Positions 55,415-64,000 of a stretch of 64,000 nucleotides of DNA are shown piece by piece. The notes beneath the pieces are model-generated. The model was not told the origin of the DNA and did no database searches. It saw only the letters and a program-made list of their open reading frames with translations. Source of the stretch: JAENVT01 sp963805445 (GTDB lineage: Bacteria; Actinomycetota; Acidimicrobiia; Acidimicrobiales; Ilumatobacteraceae); NCBI GenBank assembly GCA_963805445.1, contig CAWDUI010000037.1, forward strand, positions 23,056 to 87,055, given 5' to 3'. How positions within the stretch are numbered: the first letter of the stretch is position 1; each line of letters opens with the position of its first letter. The translations under genes were made by a program, and so were the position numbers.

Positions 55415-56425
55415 ATGCCGCTGGGCGTGATCGCCAGCGCCAGGGTCGGCGACGAATTCATCGACATCAACGTGCCCGGTTGGGCATGGCCGGCGACGAT
55501 CGGCGTGATTGTCGCGCTGTTGCTGTTCGACATCTTGGTCCTCCACCGCCACCCGCACGCGCCGACGCTGCGTCGCGCCGCGATCGAAACTGTCGCGTGG
55601 GTCGTGATCGGTGTCGCGTTCGGCGCAGTCGTGATCGCCTCGTTCGGCGGTGGAGCCGGCGGCGAGTGGTTCTCCGGCTACTTGATCGAGTACAGCCTGT
55701 CGGTCGACAACGTGTTCGTGTGGGCGTTGATCCTGGCGTACTTCCAGATCCCACCGAAGTACCAGAGGCGTGTGCTGTTGTGGGGTGTGTTCGGTGCGTT
55801 GGTGCTGCGCGCCGGGTTCATCTTCGCCGGGCTTGCGCTGATCTCCCGCTTCGAATGGATGCTGTTCATCTTCGGAGGCTTCCTGTTGTACACGGCCGCC
55901 AAGCTGTTGTTTGCGAACGACGACCCTGTCGATCCGGCCGACAGCCGGTTTCTGGCACTCGTGCGCCGGTTCGTGCCGACCACGCACGAGATGCATGGGC
56001 AGAAGATGTTCGTTCGCATCGAGGGCAGACGCCTGGCGACCCCGCTGTTCGCCGTGCTGTTGCTCGTCGAGGCCACCGACGTGCTGTTTGCCGTCGACTC
56101 GGTTCCTGCGGTGCTTGCGGTCAGCAAGGAACAGTTCATCGTGTTCACGTCGAACGCGTTCGCCATCATGGGCCTGCGGTCGCTGTACTTCATGCTCGCC
56201 GACATGCACGCCCGGTTCAGCTACTTGCAGCAGGGCCTGGCGATCATCCTGGCGTTCGTCGGCATCAAGATGGTCATCAGCCGTTGGTACCACATCGCCA
56301 CGCCGGTGTCGTTGTTGGTCATCGTCTTGGTGCTGATCGCATCGGTCTCGTTCTCGCTGCGGCAGACCCGAGGCCTCGACCGGATCGCGATCATCGAGGA
56401 GCCTCCACCCCCCGACGAGCGGTGA
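55415..56425 (+). CDS. TerC-family integral membrane protein (Alx-like)
   Basis: 336 residues with about nine transmembrane helices. LVLHRHPHAPTLRRAAIETV, the conserved YLIEYSLSVDNVFVWALIL with its Glu/Asp pair, FALLLVEATDVLFAVDSVPAVLAV-type core and SNAFAIMGLRSLYFML mark the TerC family. Relatives export manganese and metallate secreted enzymes; the tellurite link is historical. The start directly abuts the AIM24 stop, so translation is likely coupled. Confidence 0.92.
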   Translation: MPLGVIASARVGDEFIDINVPGWAWPATIGVIVALLLFDILVLHRHPHAPTLRRAAIETVAWVVIGVAFGAVVIASFGGGAGGEWFSGYLIEYSLSVDNVFVWALILAYFQIPPKYQRRVLLWGVFGALVLRAGFIFAGLALISRFEWMLFIFGGFLLYTAAKLLFANDDPVDPADSRFLALVRRFVPTTHEMHGQKMFVRIEGRRLATPLFAVLLLVEATDVLFAVDSVPAVLAVSKEQFIVFTSNAFAIMGLRSLYFMLADMHARFSYLQQGLAIILAFVGIKMVISRWYHIATPVSLLVIVLVLIASVSFSLRQTRGLDRIAIIEEPPPPDER

Positions 56426-56449
56426 CACCCCTCCGGTAACCTCGCGGCC

Positions 56450-58201
56450 GTGGCGATCGTCGAAGAGGATCTGGAGCGACTACGAGCCACGCGTGTCGAT
56501 CTCCGACGTCGTCCAGCAATACGTTGCCCTGCGGCGCGTCGGGCGCAACTGGGTCGGGCTGTGCCCGTTCCATGCCGAGCGCAGCGGGTCGTTCAACGTG
56601 CGCGAAGAGACCGGGTCGGTACAAGTGCTTCGGGTGCGGCGCGGCCGGCGACGTCTTCACGTTCGTGCAGGAGATCGAGCACGTCGACTTCGTCAATGCC
56701 GTCGAGCAGCTGGCCGCCAAGGCAGGAATTCAGCTGCAGTACACATCGGGCGGCGAGAGCAAGGACCGGCTGCGACGCAAGAAGTTGATCGAGGCGATGG
56801 GCACGGCCGTCGAGTGGTACCACCAGCGCTTGTTGACCAGCGACGACGCCCGCGCGGCACGCGACTACCTGCGCAAGCGCGGCCTGGCCGGCGACATCGC
56901 CCGTCAGTTCAAGTTGGGCTGGGCGCCCGACGACTGGGATGCGCTGAGCCGCGGTGTCGGGCTGCCGGGCGATGCGCTGCGCGACACCGGCCTGGCGTTC
57001 ACCAACAAATCCGGTCGGCTGCAGGACTCGTTCCGCGGCCGGGTGATGTTCCCGATCATGTCGGAGAACGGTGATCCGGTTGCCTTCGGCGGTCGGATCC
57101 TGCCGGGTTCGAACGATCCGGCGAAGTACAAGAACTCGGCGGAGACCTACATCTACGCCAAGTCGAAGACGCTGTACGGCTTGCACGGCGCTAAAGGCGA
57201 CATCGTTGCTGCCGATCAAGTGATCGTGTGCGAGGGATACACCGATGTGATCGGATTCCACCGCGCCGGTGTCAAGCGTGCTGTGGCCACGTGCGGCACG
57301 GCGCTGACCGAAGAGCACGTTCGCATGCTCAAGCGGTTCGCCAGTCGGGTTGTGCTGGCGTTCGACGCCGACGCGGCCGGCCAGGGTGCGGCCGAGAAGT
57401 TCTACGAATGGGAGCAGAAGTACCAGGTCCAGGTCAGCGTGGCCGCGCTTTCCCGAAGGGGCAGGACCCGGGCGAGCTCAGCTTGTCGAACCCGCAGGCC
57501 CTGGCCGCGGCGGTCGACAACGCTCTGCCGTTCCTGGGCTTCCGCGCTGCAGCGTGTGATGACGCGGGCGCCAGCTCAACTCGCCGGAGGACCGCGCCCG
57601 CCTGGCCGAGCAGGCGATGGCCGTCGTCAACGAGCACCCCGACACCAACGTGCGCAAGCTGTACGCCGGCCAGGTTGCCAGCCACACCGGGCTGCCGATC
57701 AACGATCTGGTGGCGATCGCGTCACGGCGATCGGCACGGCCGATCGTGCGGGTCAACGCGGTGCGACGCGTCGGCAGCTCGGAGAACGCCGAGTTCGTGG
57801 CGATCGCCCTGCTGTTGCAGCGGTGGCACGACATGGCAGGTTGGCTCGATGAAGTGCTGTTCGTCGACGACGTCGCCCGGCGGGCGTTCCTCGCGGTGGC
57901 GGAAGGCGACGGATCAGTGGGCCGGTCACTCGAGCTGGCCGACCCCGAAGCACGCGAACTGATCGAGCGAGCAGCGGTCGCCGACATCGACGCCGACCCG
58001 GCCATCGAAGGGCGCAACCTGATCGCCGCGGCCGTGCGCCGCGAGCTTGCTCGCGCCGTCAACGAGACCGATCCCGGCGAGATCCTGGCCAACCGCGACG
58101 CGCGCCTGGCCCTGGAGCGGTTCGACGAACCCTCGGCGGGGAACGATGCGGCCGAGCTATTGCTAGGGTGGCTCCAACGGCGTAACGAGGAGCGTGATTG
58201 A
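56450..58201 (+). CDS. dnaG: DNA primase, several frameshifts
   Basis: About 583 residues. The CHC2 zinc-ribbon (LCPFHAERSGSFNV and YKCFGCGAAGDVF) is split over frames that change near 56485 and 56620. The RNA polymerase domain is clean: GDIARQFKLGWAPDDWDAL, SFRGRVMFPI. TOPRIM: VIVCEGYTDVIGF and FDADAAGQGAAEK. Three more breaks near 57450, 57548 and 57575 separate the helicase-binding tail. GTG 56450 is the start. Its TGA overlaps the sigma factor TTG (TTGA), as in the classic dnaG-rpoD operon. Confidence 0.95.
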
Positions 58202-59463
58202 GTTTCGGGCAGTCTGACGCACCAGCGGAGTCGGCACCATTCCCCGGTGTCGACCCCGGCGAGTGGAACAGCCTGCTCGCGCGCGGAGCGATTTCCGGCG
58301 TGCTGGATGCCGAGGAGATCACCCACGTCCTGCGAACGGTCGAGCTCACCGGTGACGTGCTCGAAGAGGTGCAGCAGGCGGTAGCAGCCCGCAACATCCG
58401 CATCGACGAGGCGGTCGACGATGCCGTCGACGACACACCGACCGGTGGTGTCCCTGTGCCCGACACACCGCCGGCCGAAGACGCCGACGGCCTGATGGCC
58501 CGCCGCCGCCGCCGTCGCAGCGAGCGGATGAACGCCAGCGGCGTCGATACGGGCAGCACCGCCGACACCGTGCGGATGTACCTGCGTGAGATCGGCCGGG
58601 TCGACCTGCTGACCCCCGACGACGAGCGGCGCCTGGCGCAGGCGATCGAGGAGGGCAACAAGGCCGCGCTCGAGCTCGATCAGACCTCCGATCCCACAGA
58701 GCACCGCCGGCAGATGCGCGTCGTGCAGACCGGCCAGCGGGCCAAGAGCGAGCTGATCCAGGCCAACTTGCGCCTCGTCGTCAGCATCGCCAAGCGATAC
58801 AGCGGTCGCGGCATGCTGTTCCTCGATCTCATCCAGGAAGGCAACCTCGGTCTGATGCGTGCCGTCGACAAGTTCGACCACACGAAGGGCTTCAAGTTCT
58901 CGACGTACGCCACGTGGTGGATCCGCCAGGCGATCACCCGCTCCATTGCCGACCAGGCCCGCACCATTCGCATTCCGGTGCACATGGTCGAGAGCATGAA
59001 CCGCGTGCTGCGCATGCAGCGCCAGATGCACCAGGAGCTCGAGCGCGAGCCCACGCTCGACGAGTTGGCCGAGCGCTGCGGGCTGCCGATCGACAGGATC
59101 CGCGAGATCCTGCGCATCTCGCTCGATCCGCTGTCGCTCGACTCGCCGGTGGGCGAGGAGGACGACTCCAACCTCACCGATTTCATCGAAGACCTCACCG
59201 TCGACGCCCCCGCCGACATGGCGACCAAGCGCATGTTGGCGCAGGCAGTCGAGGAGGCGCTGGGCGAGCTGACCGATCGCGAGCAGGAGATCGTGCGCAT
59301 GCGCTTCGGGCTCGACGATGGCCAGGCCCGCACGCTCGAAGACGTCGGCAAGGAGTTCGGCGTGACCCGCGAGCGCATTCGTCAGATCGAAGCCAAGACC
59401 CTGGCCAAGCTGCGTCACCCGATGCGCAGCCAGCGGTTGAAGGAGTTTTTGGAGGAGGAGTGA
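58198..59463 (+). CDS. rpoD: RNA polymerase primary sigma factor (sigma-70, RpoD/SigA)
   Basis: 421 residues from TTG 58198, overlapping the dnaG stop. A short acidic region 1.1-like part (DAEEITHVLRTVELTGDVLE) precedes region 1.2 (VRMYLREIGRVDLLTPDDE). Region 2 has LDLIQEGNLGLMRAVDKFDH and FSTYATWWIRQAITRSI. Region 3 has MQRQMHQELEREPTLDELAE. Region 4 has LTDREQEIVRMRFGLDDGQ and GVTRERIRQIEAKTLAKLRH. The gene is intact. It recognises the -35/-10 promoters noted elsewhere in the window. Confidence 0.97.
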   Translation: MSFGQSDAPAESAPFPGVDPGEWNSLLARGAISGVLDAEEITHVLRTVELTGDVLEEVQQAVAARNIRIDEAVDDAVDDTPTGGVPVPDTPPAEDADGLMARRRRRRSERMNASGVDTGSTADTVRMYLREIGRVDLLTPDDERRLAQAIEEGNKAALELDQTSDPTEHRRQMRVVQTGQRAKSELIQANLRLVVSIAKRYSGRGMLFLDLIQEGNLGLMRAVDKFDHTKGFKFSTYATWWIRQAITRSIADQARTIRIPVHMVESMNRVLRMQRQMHQELEREPTLDELAERCGLPIDRIREILRISLDPLSLDSPVGEEDDSNLTDFIEDLTVDAPADMATKRMLAQAVEEALGELTDREQEIVRMRFGLDDGQARTLEDVGKEFGVTRERIRQIEAKTLAKLRHPMRSQRLKEFLEEE

Positions 59464-59494
59464 CGACAGGCCTTTGCTATCCTCGTCAACGCCT

Positions 59495-59570
59495 TCCGAG
59501 ATAGCTCAGTTGGCAGAGCAGCTGACTGTTAATCAGCGGGTCGCAGGTTCGAGCCCTGCTCTCGGAGCCA
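59495..59570 (+). tRNA. tRNA-Asn (anticodon GTT)
   Basis: Acceptor TCCGAGA pairs with TCTCGGA. The D-arm is TAGCTCAGTTGGCAGAGC. The anticodon stem CTGAC/ATCAG has loop TGTTAAT (anticodon GTT). The T-arm is GCAGGTTCGAGCCCTGC. Discriminator G and an encoded CCA end are present. Confidence 0.96.
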
Positions 59571-59575
59571 AAAGA

Positions 59576-59604
59576 GCAACGACCCGCCGTGTGCGGGTCG
59601 TTGC
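59576..59604. terminator. Terminator hairpin between tRNA-Asn and tRNA-Met
   Basis: Perfect 12-bp stem GCAACGACCCGC / GCGGGTCGTTGC with loop CGTGT, six nt after the CCA of tRNA-Asn, followed by CCTTTCC. It separates the two tRNA genes transcriptionally. Confidence 0.85.
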
Positions 59605-59628
59605 CCTTTCCAGGGTGCCAAGGTTCTC

Positions 59629-59704
59629 GGGGTGGTAGCTCAGTGGTTAGAGCAGGGGGCTCATAACCCCTAGGTCGCGGGTTCGATCCCCGCCCGCCCC
59701 ACCA
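59629..59704 (+). tRNA. tRNA-Met (anticodon CAT), likely integrase attachment site
   Basis: Acceptor GGGGTGG pairs with CCGCCCC. The anticodon stem GGGGG/CCCCT has loop CTCATAA (anticodon CAT). The T-arm is GCGGGTTCGATCCCCGC, discriminator A, CCA encoded. The GGG start and elongator-like anticodon stem argue against the initiator; Ile2 identity by lysidine modification cannot be excluded by eye. A tyrosine integrase begins 17 nt beyond the 3' end, the usual layout of an element inserted at a tRNA. Confidence 0.93.
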
Positions 59705-59720
59705 TGATCTAGCAGGTATT

Positions 59721-60972
59721 ATGGTGTTATTCACAGGCCGGTTCGGCGGCCCTGATGAGCCTCCATCCAACATGAATCCAACTTTTATCCAACACGCGGA
59801 CTACGATTTCGGCGTGGCCGGCCTGCGAACAGCGCCAGGAATGCGAGAGCGGTCACCGGGCGCGTGGGAGCTGATCGTCGAGGCCGGACGCGATCCGGTC
59901 ACCGGCAAGCGCCGGCAGGCGAGCCGCATCTTCAACGGCACCTTGACCGAAGCGAAGAAGGCACGAGCGGCGCTGATCACCGAGGTGAGCAAGGGACGGC
60001 ACACCGGAACGAAGGCGACAATGAACGACCTGTTCGACGATTGGATCGTCGAGCTGCAGCGCAAGGGTCGGTCGCCGAACACCGTTCACGGCTACGAGAA
60101 GATCTACAACCACAACATCAAGCCGACGCTCGGTCGCATGGCGGTGACCAAGGTGACGACCAAGACGCTCACCGATCTGTACGGCGAGCACCAGCGGCGC
60201 GGGCTGTCGGCGCGCAGCGTGCATCACATTCACGGCTGTCTGTCGTCGATGTTCACGCAGGCGTGTCGGTGGGGATGGCGCGACTCGAACCCGGCGCAAT
60301 GGGCCGAGCCACCGTCGATCCCGAACATCACGCCGGTGGTGCCCACTCCCGAGGAAGTGCGCGCGCTTGATCGATGCCGCCGAGCAGTCGAGGCGACCGG
60401 AGTATGCGCGGGCGATTCTGGTGGCCGCGACTACCGGATTGCGGCGAGCCGAGCTGTGTGGATTGCGGCGCTGGCGCGACTTGGACTTGGAGCGCGGCCT
60501 GATGCGAGTGTCGACGTCGGTTGTCTTGCTGCCGGGACGCCCGCTCGGCGAGATCCCGACGAAGAACCGGCGGGTTCGGATGCTTGCCGTCGATGACCTG
60601 ACCGCGTCGGTCCTGCGGGCGCAGATCCAGATGGTCGAGGAGCGGGCGCGCGCTGCCGGTGTCGAATTGGTCGCCGACCCGTATGTCTTCACCGACGCGG
60701 CCGATGGTTCGGAGCCGTGGAAGCCCGATGCGGTCTCGAGGTACTTCGCTCGATTGCGAGCGCGGATCGGTCTGGAGCATCTCGACTTCCACTACCTCCG
60801 CAAGTTCATGGAGACCTACGGCCAGGAGATGGGCTACTCGGTGGCGCAGGTCGCGATGCGTGCCGGCCACGATCCGACCGTCGCGGCGAAGCACTACAGC
60901 GGTCGAGTGGCCGAGACCGACCGAGCCTTGGCGAAAGCCGTTGCATCGCTGCTGAAGCCGGCAGACACCTAG
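59721..60972 (+). CDS. int: Tyrosine-type site-specific recombinase/integrase, one frameshift
   Basis: Up to 416 residues when one extra T near 60367 (EEVRALIDAAEQ) is removed. N-terminal SPGAWELIVEAGRDPVTGKR (arm-binding/AP2-like), core-binding MNDLFDDWIVELQRKGRSPN. Catalytic domain: Arg in TTGLRRAELCGL, HYLRKF (HxxR), RAGHDPTVAAKHYSG with His and nucleophile Tyr. Starts at 59772 or 59841 are alternatives; 59841 (MRERSPGAWEL) best fits related integrases. It sits beside tRNA-Met, so it probably drives insertion of an element that extends right. Confidence 0.93.
59765..59793. repeat. Three ATCCAAC iterons at 11-bp spacing
   Basis: Exact copies at 59765-59771, 59776-59782 and 59787-59793, each one helical turn apart, 60 bp beyond the tRNA 3' end. 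They lie at the 5' edge of the integrase frame; if that protein starts at ATG 59841 they are wholly non-coding. Position and phase suit arm-type integrase or excisionase binding sites. Confidence 0.6.
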
Positions 60973-61137
60973 TGCACTGAAGCCCCAGCCGTTGTCGTGA
61001 AGCTAGCCACCGACTTGCGTTGTGCCGGCGGTCAGCTCGGCGGTGCGGTCGTACTGACATTTGAGACCGATTTGAGGGCGCGCCATTCGGCGTCGGATGC
61101 GGGCCGTAGCGTCGCCGCCAGCGACAACAGTTGCTGG

Positions 61138-63054
61138 TCATTCAACTCGTTCGACGTAGTCGGTACTACGGGTGCCGTCGTTCCAGAATAGGAAGGCGGA
61201 GTCACCGAGGTGGCCGAGGAACCCGGGGCTGTCGGCGATGGTCATGTCGGCGACCTGGTCGAATGGAAGCCGGTTTAGGGGGAAAAGCGCGATGTCCTCG
61301 GCGCAGCTCTCCATCAAGACCGTGCCGTTGCCGGTCGTCCACGCAACTGCCGGTATCGGTGCCGCAAACGCGGCGGCTGGGAAGAACCATGGATCGACGA
61401 CGATTCCCAGGGTCTGTTCCACAACGTCACGTGGCAGCGAACTCGTATCGATCGCTGCTCCGCCGTTTGCCGGCCGGTCGACTGTCTCGGCGATCGCTAG
61501 GAGTTGCTCACTGTTCAGATTTCTGGCCGTCAGAATATAGCGGTAGCCGTCTAACGGCCCGAATGTGAGCTGCAGCGGAGGGCTAGCGCTCGCGCCGATT
61601 CTTCCCGGCACGCCGCGAATTGTCACCGGTGTCGACGGCTCGATGTCTGCGGTGTCTCCTTCAGTTGCGTCGATGCTGACAACCACGATCGAGGGCCGCG
61701 TTTCCGGAACTGCGCGTCGACTCGCGTAAACGCGCCCGACATACGCATCGAGCGCCGTGTTCGGTCGAGCATCACCGACGTAGCTGACGGTCCAACCGGA
61801 TGGCGTCGGGTCAGGGACTAGCACTCCCTCCTGCGGATTAATTGGGCCCGGTGCGCGAGAATCGCTTGGAACGAATGTCCGCGCGCCGCTTGTGGCCGGC
61901 GTCACGGTTGTGGGTCTAATCACCGCGAACTGTTGGAGGAGTGGCAGGGCTGCGGTCACTGTCGCTGGATTCGAGGAAATGGTCAGTCGAACTGCCGTAC
62001 CGGCAGAGTTGATGACCCACCCGGCGGCGAGGTTGTCGTACAGAGCTATTGCCGCACCGACGGTTTGGGTTGGTTGGGGATAGACACCCTGCACGATCCG
62101 GATGGTGGCGTCGTCATGATTGGCGTAGGTACCAGGCGTTGATGTCGACGGGATGTTGCCGTAGTCAAGAAAGATGTCCGCTGAGATTGCGGTGGAGATC
62201 GTCGACGGCATGTACGGTCCGAGCACCGGCGCGGCGATCATGTTCAGATTGTCGATATCGATGGAGGCCGTTGAGGGTTCTCCGAGCGCTCTTCCAATCT
62301 GATCGACCGGGAACGAGTTGGAGATCTCTTCTGCCATCCTTTGAAGCGTCTCTCCGGCAACAACGCCAGCTCCGGCGTCGGGAAGATTGCAATAGTCCGT
62401 GTCCTTGATTTTGTCGTCGCCGATCCGGCCCGCACCGATCCCGCACGTCACTCTGACCCGTATGCCGGATGGGCCGACAAGATGAATCGCGAATGGCCTT
62501 TCAACCGAAGTTCCTGGAACGATGCTGCCCGCGTCAGGTTCGGGTGCCCAAATCTCGATATCGATCGCCTTTGCCGTAACGGGGTCGATCGCGAGGTATC
62601 GCATCGACGATTCGCTGGTGAAGGTGAGCGCTGCGTACGTGAACCCTTCCGGGAGGTACGGCTGGATGGCCCGATACCAACGAGGCTCCCCGCCGACAGG
62701 GGATGTGCTGTCGGACCGATTGGTGTTCGTCTCGCCAACGACAACTGGACTCGCGCTGGATACCGTCGACCCGTCCGAGGCCGGACTGTTTACACGATTG
62801 TGGGTCACGACGAACGTCAGGGCCGACACCGCAGCGATGACCGCGACAATACCGACCGCAACCACAACGAACCTCGGGAGTGTTCTGGCTGCGGCAGGCG
62901 GCTTGCGGTTCTCATTCCACTGCGATGGATCCGTTCCCTCCGTGACAGACAGGAGCGCCGTTGGAGGCGCAGAGGGCTCGGCAGCCGCCGCGGGCGCGGC
63001 GTCGAGAAACGTGCCGATCGCATCGCGGATCGATTGTTCAAGAAGATCAGTCAC
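61138..63054 (-). CDS. Large single-pass membrane protein, probable anti-sigma-type partner of the ECF sigma factor
   Basis: 638 residues from GTG 63054. The N-terminal ~60 residues are cytoplasmic (VTDLLEQSIRDAIGTFLDAA), one transmembrane helix at about 62-83 (VVVAVGIVAVIAAVSALTFV), and about 550 residues lie outside. The outer part is Thr/Ser/Pro-rich with beta-type repeats, two PRWYRAIQPYLPEGFTY-like and GWTVSYVGDARPNT segments, and few Cys. No family is recognised. The 8-nt overlap with the sigma gene and the topology suggest an anti-sigma or sigma-regulated surface protein. Base composition looks less GC-rich than the left part of the window. Confidence 0.75.
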   Translation of the reverse strand: MTDLLEQSIRDAIGTFLDAAPAAAAEPSAPPTALLSVTEGTDPSQWNENRKPPAAARTLPRFVVVAVGIVAVIAAVSALTFVVTHNRVNSPASDGSTVSSASPVVVGETNTNRSDSTSPVGGEPRWYRAIQPYLPEGFTYAALTFTSESSMRYLAIDPVTAKAIDIEIWAPEPDAGSIVPGTSVERPFAIHLVGPSGIRVRVTCGIGAGRIGDDKIKDTDYCNLPDAGAGVVAGETLQRMAEEISNSFPVDQIGRALGEPSTASIDIDNLNMIAAPVLGPYMPSTISTAISADIFLDYGNIPSTSTPGTYANHDDATIRIVQGVYPQPTQTVGAAIALYDNLAAGWVINSAGTAVRLTISSNPATVTAALPLLQQFAVIRPTTVTPATSGARTFVPSDSRAPGPINPQEGVLVPDPTPSGWTVSYVGDARPNTALDAYVGRVYASRRAVPETRPSIVVVSIDATEGDTADIEPSTPVTIRGVPGRIGASASPPLQLTFGPLDGYRYILTARNLNSEQLLAIAETVDRPANGGAAIDTSSLPRDVVEQTLGIVVDPWFFPAAAFAAPIPAVAWTTGNGTVLMESCAEDIALFPLNRLPFDQVADMTIADSPGFLGHLGDSAFLFWNDGTRSTDYVERVE

Positions 63055-63523
63055 GGAGAGCCTTTCGTAGATGAGCTCGAGCGCGGAAGAGATGGCGACG
63101 CACCGAGCCAGGTGACAGACACAAGAAGTGGGCAATGTCCTGTTCCGTCATGTCCTCCCAATAGGCCAAGTAGATGACGGCGCGTTGCCGAATGCTGAGT
63201 TCGGCGACAGCTCGACGGACGTCGATCTGGCTGTCCTTCGCGGCCAAAGATGTCGCCGCGACCTCCCGAAGATCACGCTTCCAACGATTCGATTGTGAGC
63301 GTCGATGATTGTGTGCTTGGTTGGTCACGGCCCGGAACAGGTATGCACGGGGATGCTCGACCGCTTCGCCGCGTATCGCTCGCGAAGCCTTTAGAAACAC
63401 CGACGACACGACGTCTTGGGCATCGTGAGGGCCGACCAGCAATGACGCGTATCGCACGAGCTCCGCCGCGTGAACGCGCCACAGCTGCTCATCGAGAGAT
63501 TCGCTGCCCGTCGAGTTCTTCAT
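63047..63523 (-). CDS. ECF-type RNA polymerase sigma factor
   Basis: 158 residues from ATG 63523 (MKNSTGSESLDEQLW). Region 2 has AELVRYASLLVGPHDAQDVV, SSVFLKASRAI and HPRAYLFRAVTNQAHNHRR. Region 4 has LSIRQRAVIYLAYWEDMTEQ, DIAHFLCLSPGSVRRHLFRA. No region 3, as usual for ECF factors. Its 3' end overlaps the next gene by 8 nt, so both are made together. Target genes cannot be named from here. Confidence 0.92.
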   Translation of the reverse strand: MKNSTGSESLDEQLWRVHAAELVRYASLLVGPHDAQDVVSSVFLKASRAIRGEAVEHPRAYLFRAVTNQAHNHRRSQSNRWKRDLREVAATSLAAKDSQIDVRRAVAELSIRQRAVIYLAYWEDMTEQDIAHFLCLSPGSVRRHLFRARAHLRKALRD

Positions 63524-63644
63524 GGCCACTGCTATTGGACCCTACGCACCTCCCAAGCGTGTGACAGCCGCCTGGAGATCGTTCGTCCTGCACAGCGTGT
63601 TACCAGGCCAATTCCTCAAACGACTTTCGTTCAACGGCTGAGGG

Positions 63645-64000
63645 CTAGGCCAGGATCGGAGTGAGGTCGATCGCGACGACTTCGAGCTTGCCGTCGACGT
63701 GCTGGACTGCGATGAGATCGGTGTCGTGCACGCCGATCACGCTGTTGATCCTCGGGTCGAGCCAAGCGGCACCAGCGAGGTCGCGGTCATCGAGCACGAA
63801 CACGGCCTGCGACTGCTGTTGACCGTAGAGGTATGGGAACCACACAGCTGAGTTATCGGGCCCTGGCGCTGTCATGCGGGCGCATGTGTGGTCTTCGCAA
63901 TTGATGTCGAACAGCAGTTGGAGCGAGATCGACCACTGTCGCTCGACCTCGCCACCAGTGCGAGTGACGGTGGTGAGCGCTGGGTCGATCTCGACCCGGT
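63645..64000 (-). CDS. Hypothetical protein, C-terminal part (start beyond the window)
   Basis: About 117 residues are visible and the frame is open to the right edge (VEIDPALTTVTRTGGEVERQ, LLFDINCEDHTCARM). Two Cys (NCEDHTC) and beta-like segments AVFVLDDRDLAGAAWLDPR and SVIGVHDTDLIAVQHVDGKL are seen. No family is recognised. ATG 63875 is an internal Met rather than the true start, because upstream codons remain open. Confidence 0.55.
   Translation of the reverse strand, partial: RVEIDPALTTVTRTGGEVERQWSISLQLLFDINCEDHTCARMTAPGPDNSAVWFPYLYGQQQSQAVFVLDDRDLAGAAWLDPRINSVIGVHDTDLIAVQHVDGKLEVVAIDLTPILA

Noticed and set aside
57478..59418. 646-codon minus-strand frame
   Set aside because: Antisense to dnaG and rpoD; no recognisable protein features.
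59486..59773. 95-codon minus-strand frame across two tRNA genes
   Set aside because: Encodes only the complement of tRNA-Asn and tRNA-Met, with the typical SRARTCDPL-type artefact peptide.
1..64000. CRISPR array, rRNA genes or insertion sequences
   Set aside because: No regularly spaced repeats with unique spacers, no rRNA-like stretch and no transposase motif were found on either strand.

Overview
The window is high-GC actinobacterial DNA, most likely from the Acidimicrobiia (Ilumatobacter-like); this placement is inferred from gene content, not from a search. Markers are a mycothiol synthase (mshD), DUF3499, a 13E12/DUF222-HNH nuclease, an F420-type flavin-fold reductase, Lrp-type regulators and many GTG/TTG starts in 4-nt stop/start overlaps. 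It looks like an ordinary chromosome up to about 59.7 kb. There a tyrosine integrase sits directly behind a tRNA-Met gene, and the DNA to the right may be an integrated island.

Layout. 0-7 kb: a C-terminal VOC-protein fragment, then a leftward operon (acyl reductase/HAD fusion, Zn alcohol dehydrogenase, LarA-like DUF2088 protein, PlsC-type acyltransferase) divergent from a TetR gene with a perfect palindrome between them. 7-12 kb: DUF3500 protein, ddl, murF, MFS exporter. 12-17.3 kb: PPOX protein, P450, ald with its Lrp regulator, aminobutyraldehyde dehydrogenase, second Lrp regulator. 17.4-25.5 kb: potABCD-type polyamine importer, FAD amine oxidase, 2-hydroxyacid dehydrogenase, DUF2087 protein, membrane J-domain protein. 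Together with the dehydrogenase at 15.4 kb this reads as putrescine uptake, oxidation to 4-aminobutanal, then to GABA. 25.5-38 kb: tRNA-Val, repeats, a secreted protein, the HNH nuclease under a LexA-like box, oxidoreductases, copZ under a CsoR-type operator, an ABC ATPase, an M23 peptidase, a kinase-like/DUF6285 pair, rlmN. 38-49 kb: pepF, mshD, nth, a candidate structured RNA, hisC-hisB-hisH-hisA-hisF, an aldo/keto reductase, a GroES paralogue, hisI, trpE. 49-59.7 kb: membrane protein, ygfZ, yjbR, M50 protease, ppdK, AIM24, terC, the dnaG-rpoD pair, tRNA-Asn and tRNA-Met. 59.7-64 kb: integrase, an ECF sigma factor coupled to a large single-pass membrane protein, and a partial gene.

An important caveat is that about two dozen genes carry single-base frameshifts, including essential ones (ddl, dnaG, ppdK, the his genes). 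Intact protein motifs continue across every break in another frame. The breaks are densest at 38.6-46.6 kb and almost absent at 16.8-31.9 kb. I treat them as consensus indel errors, not pseudogenes, and give gene limits that span them. Coordinates inside such genes are approximate.
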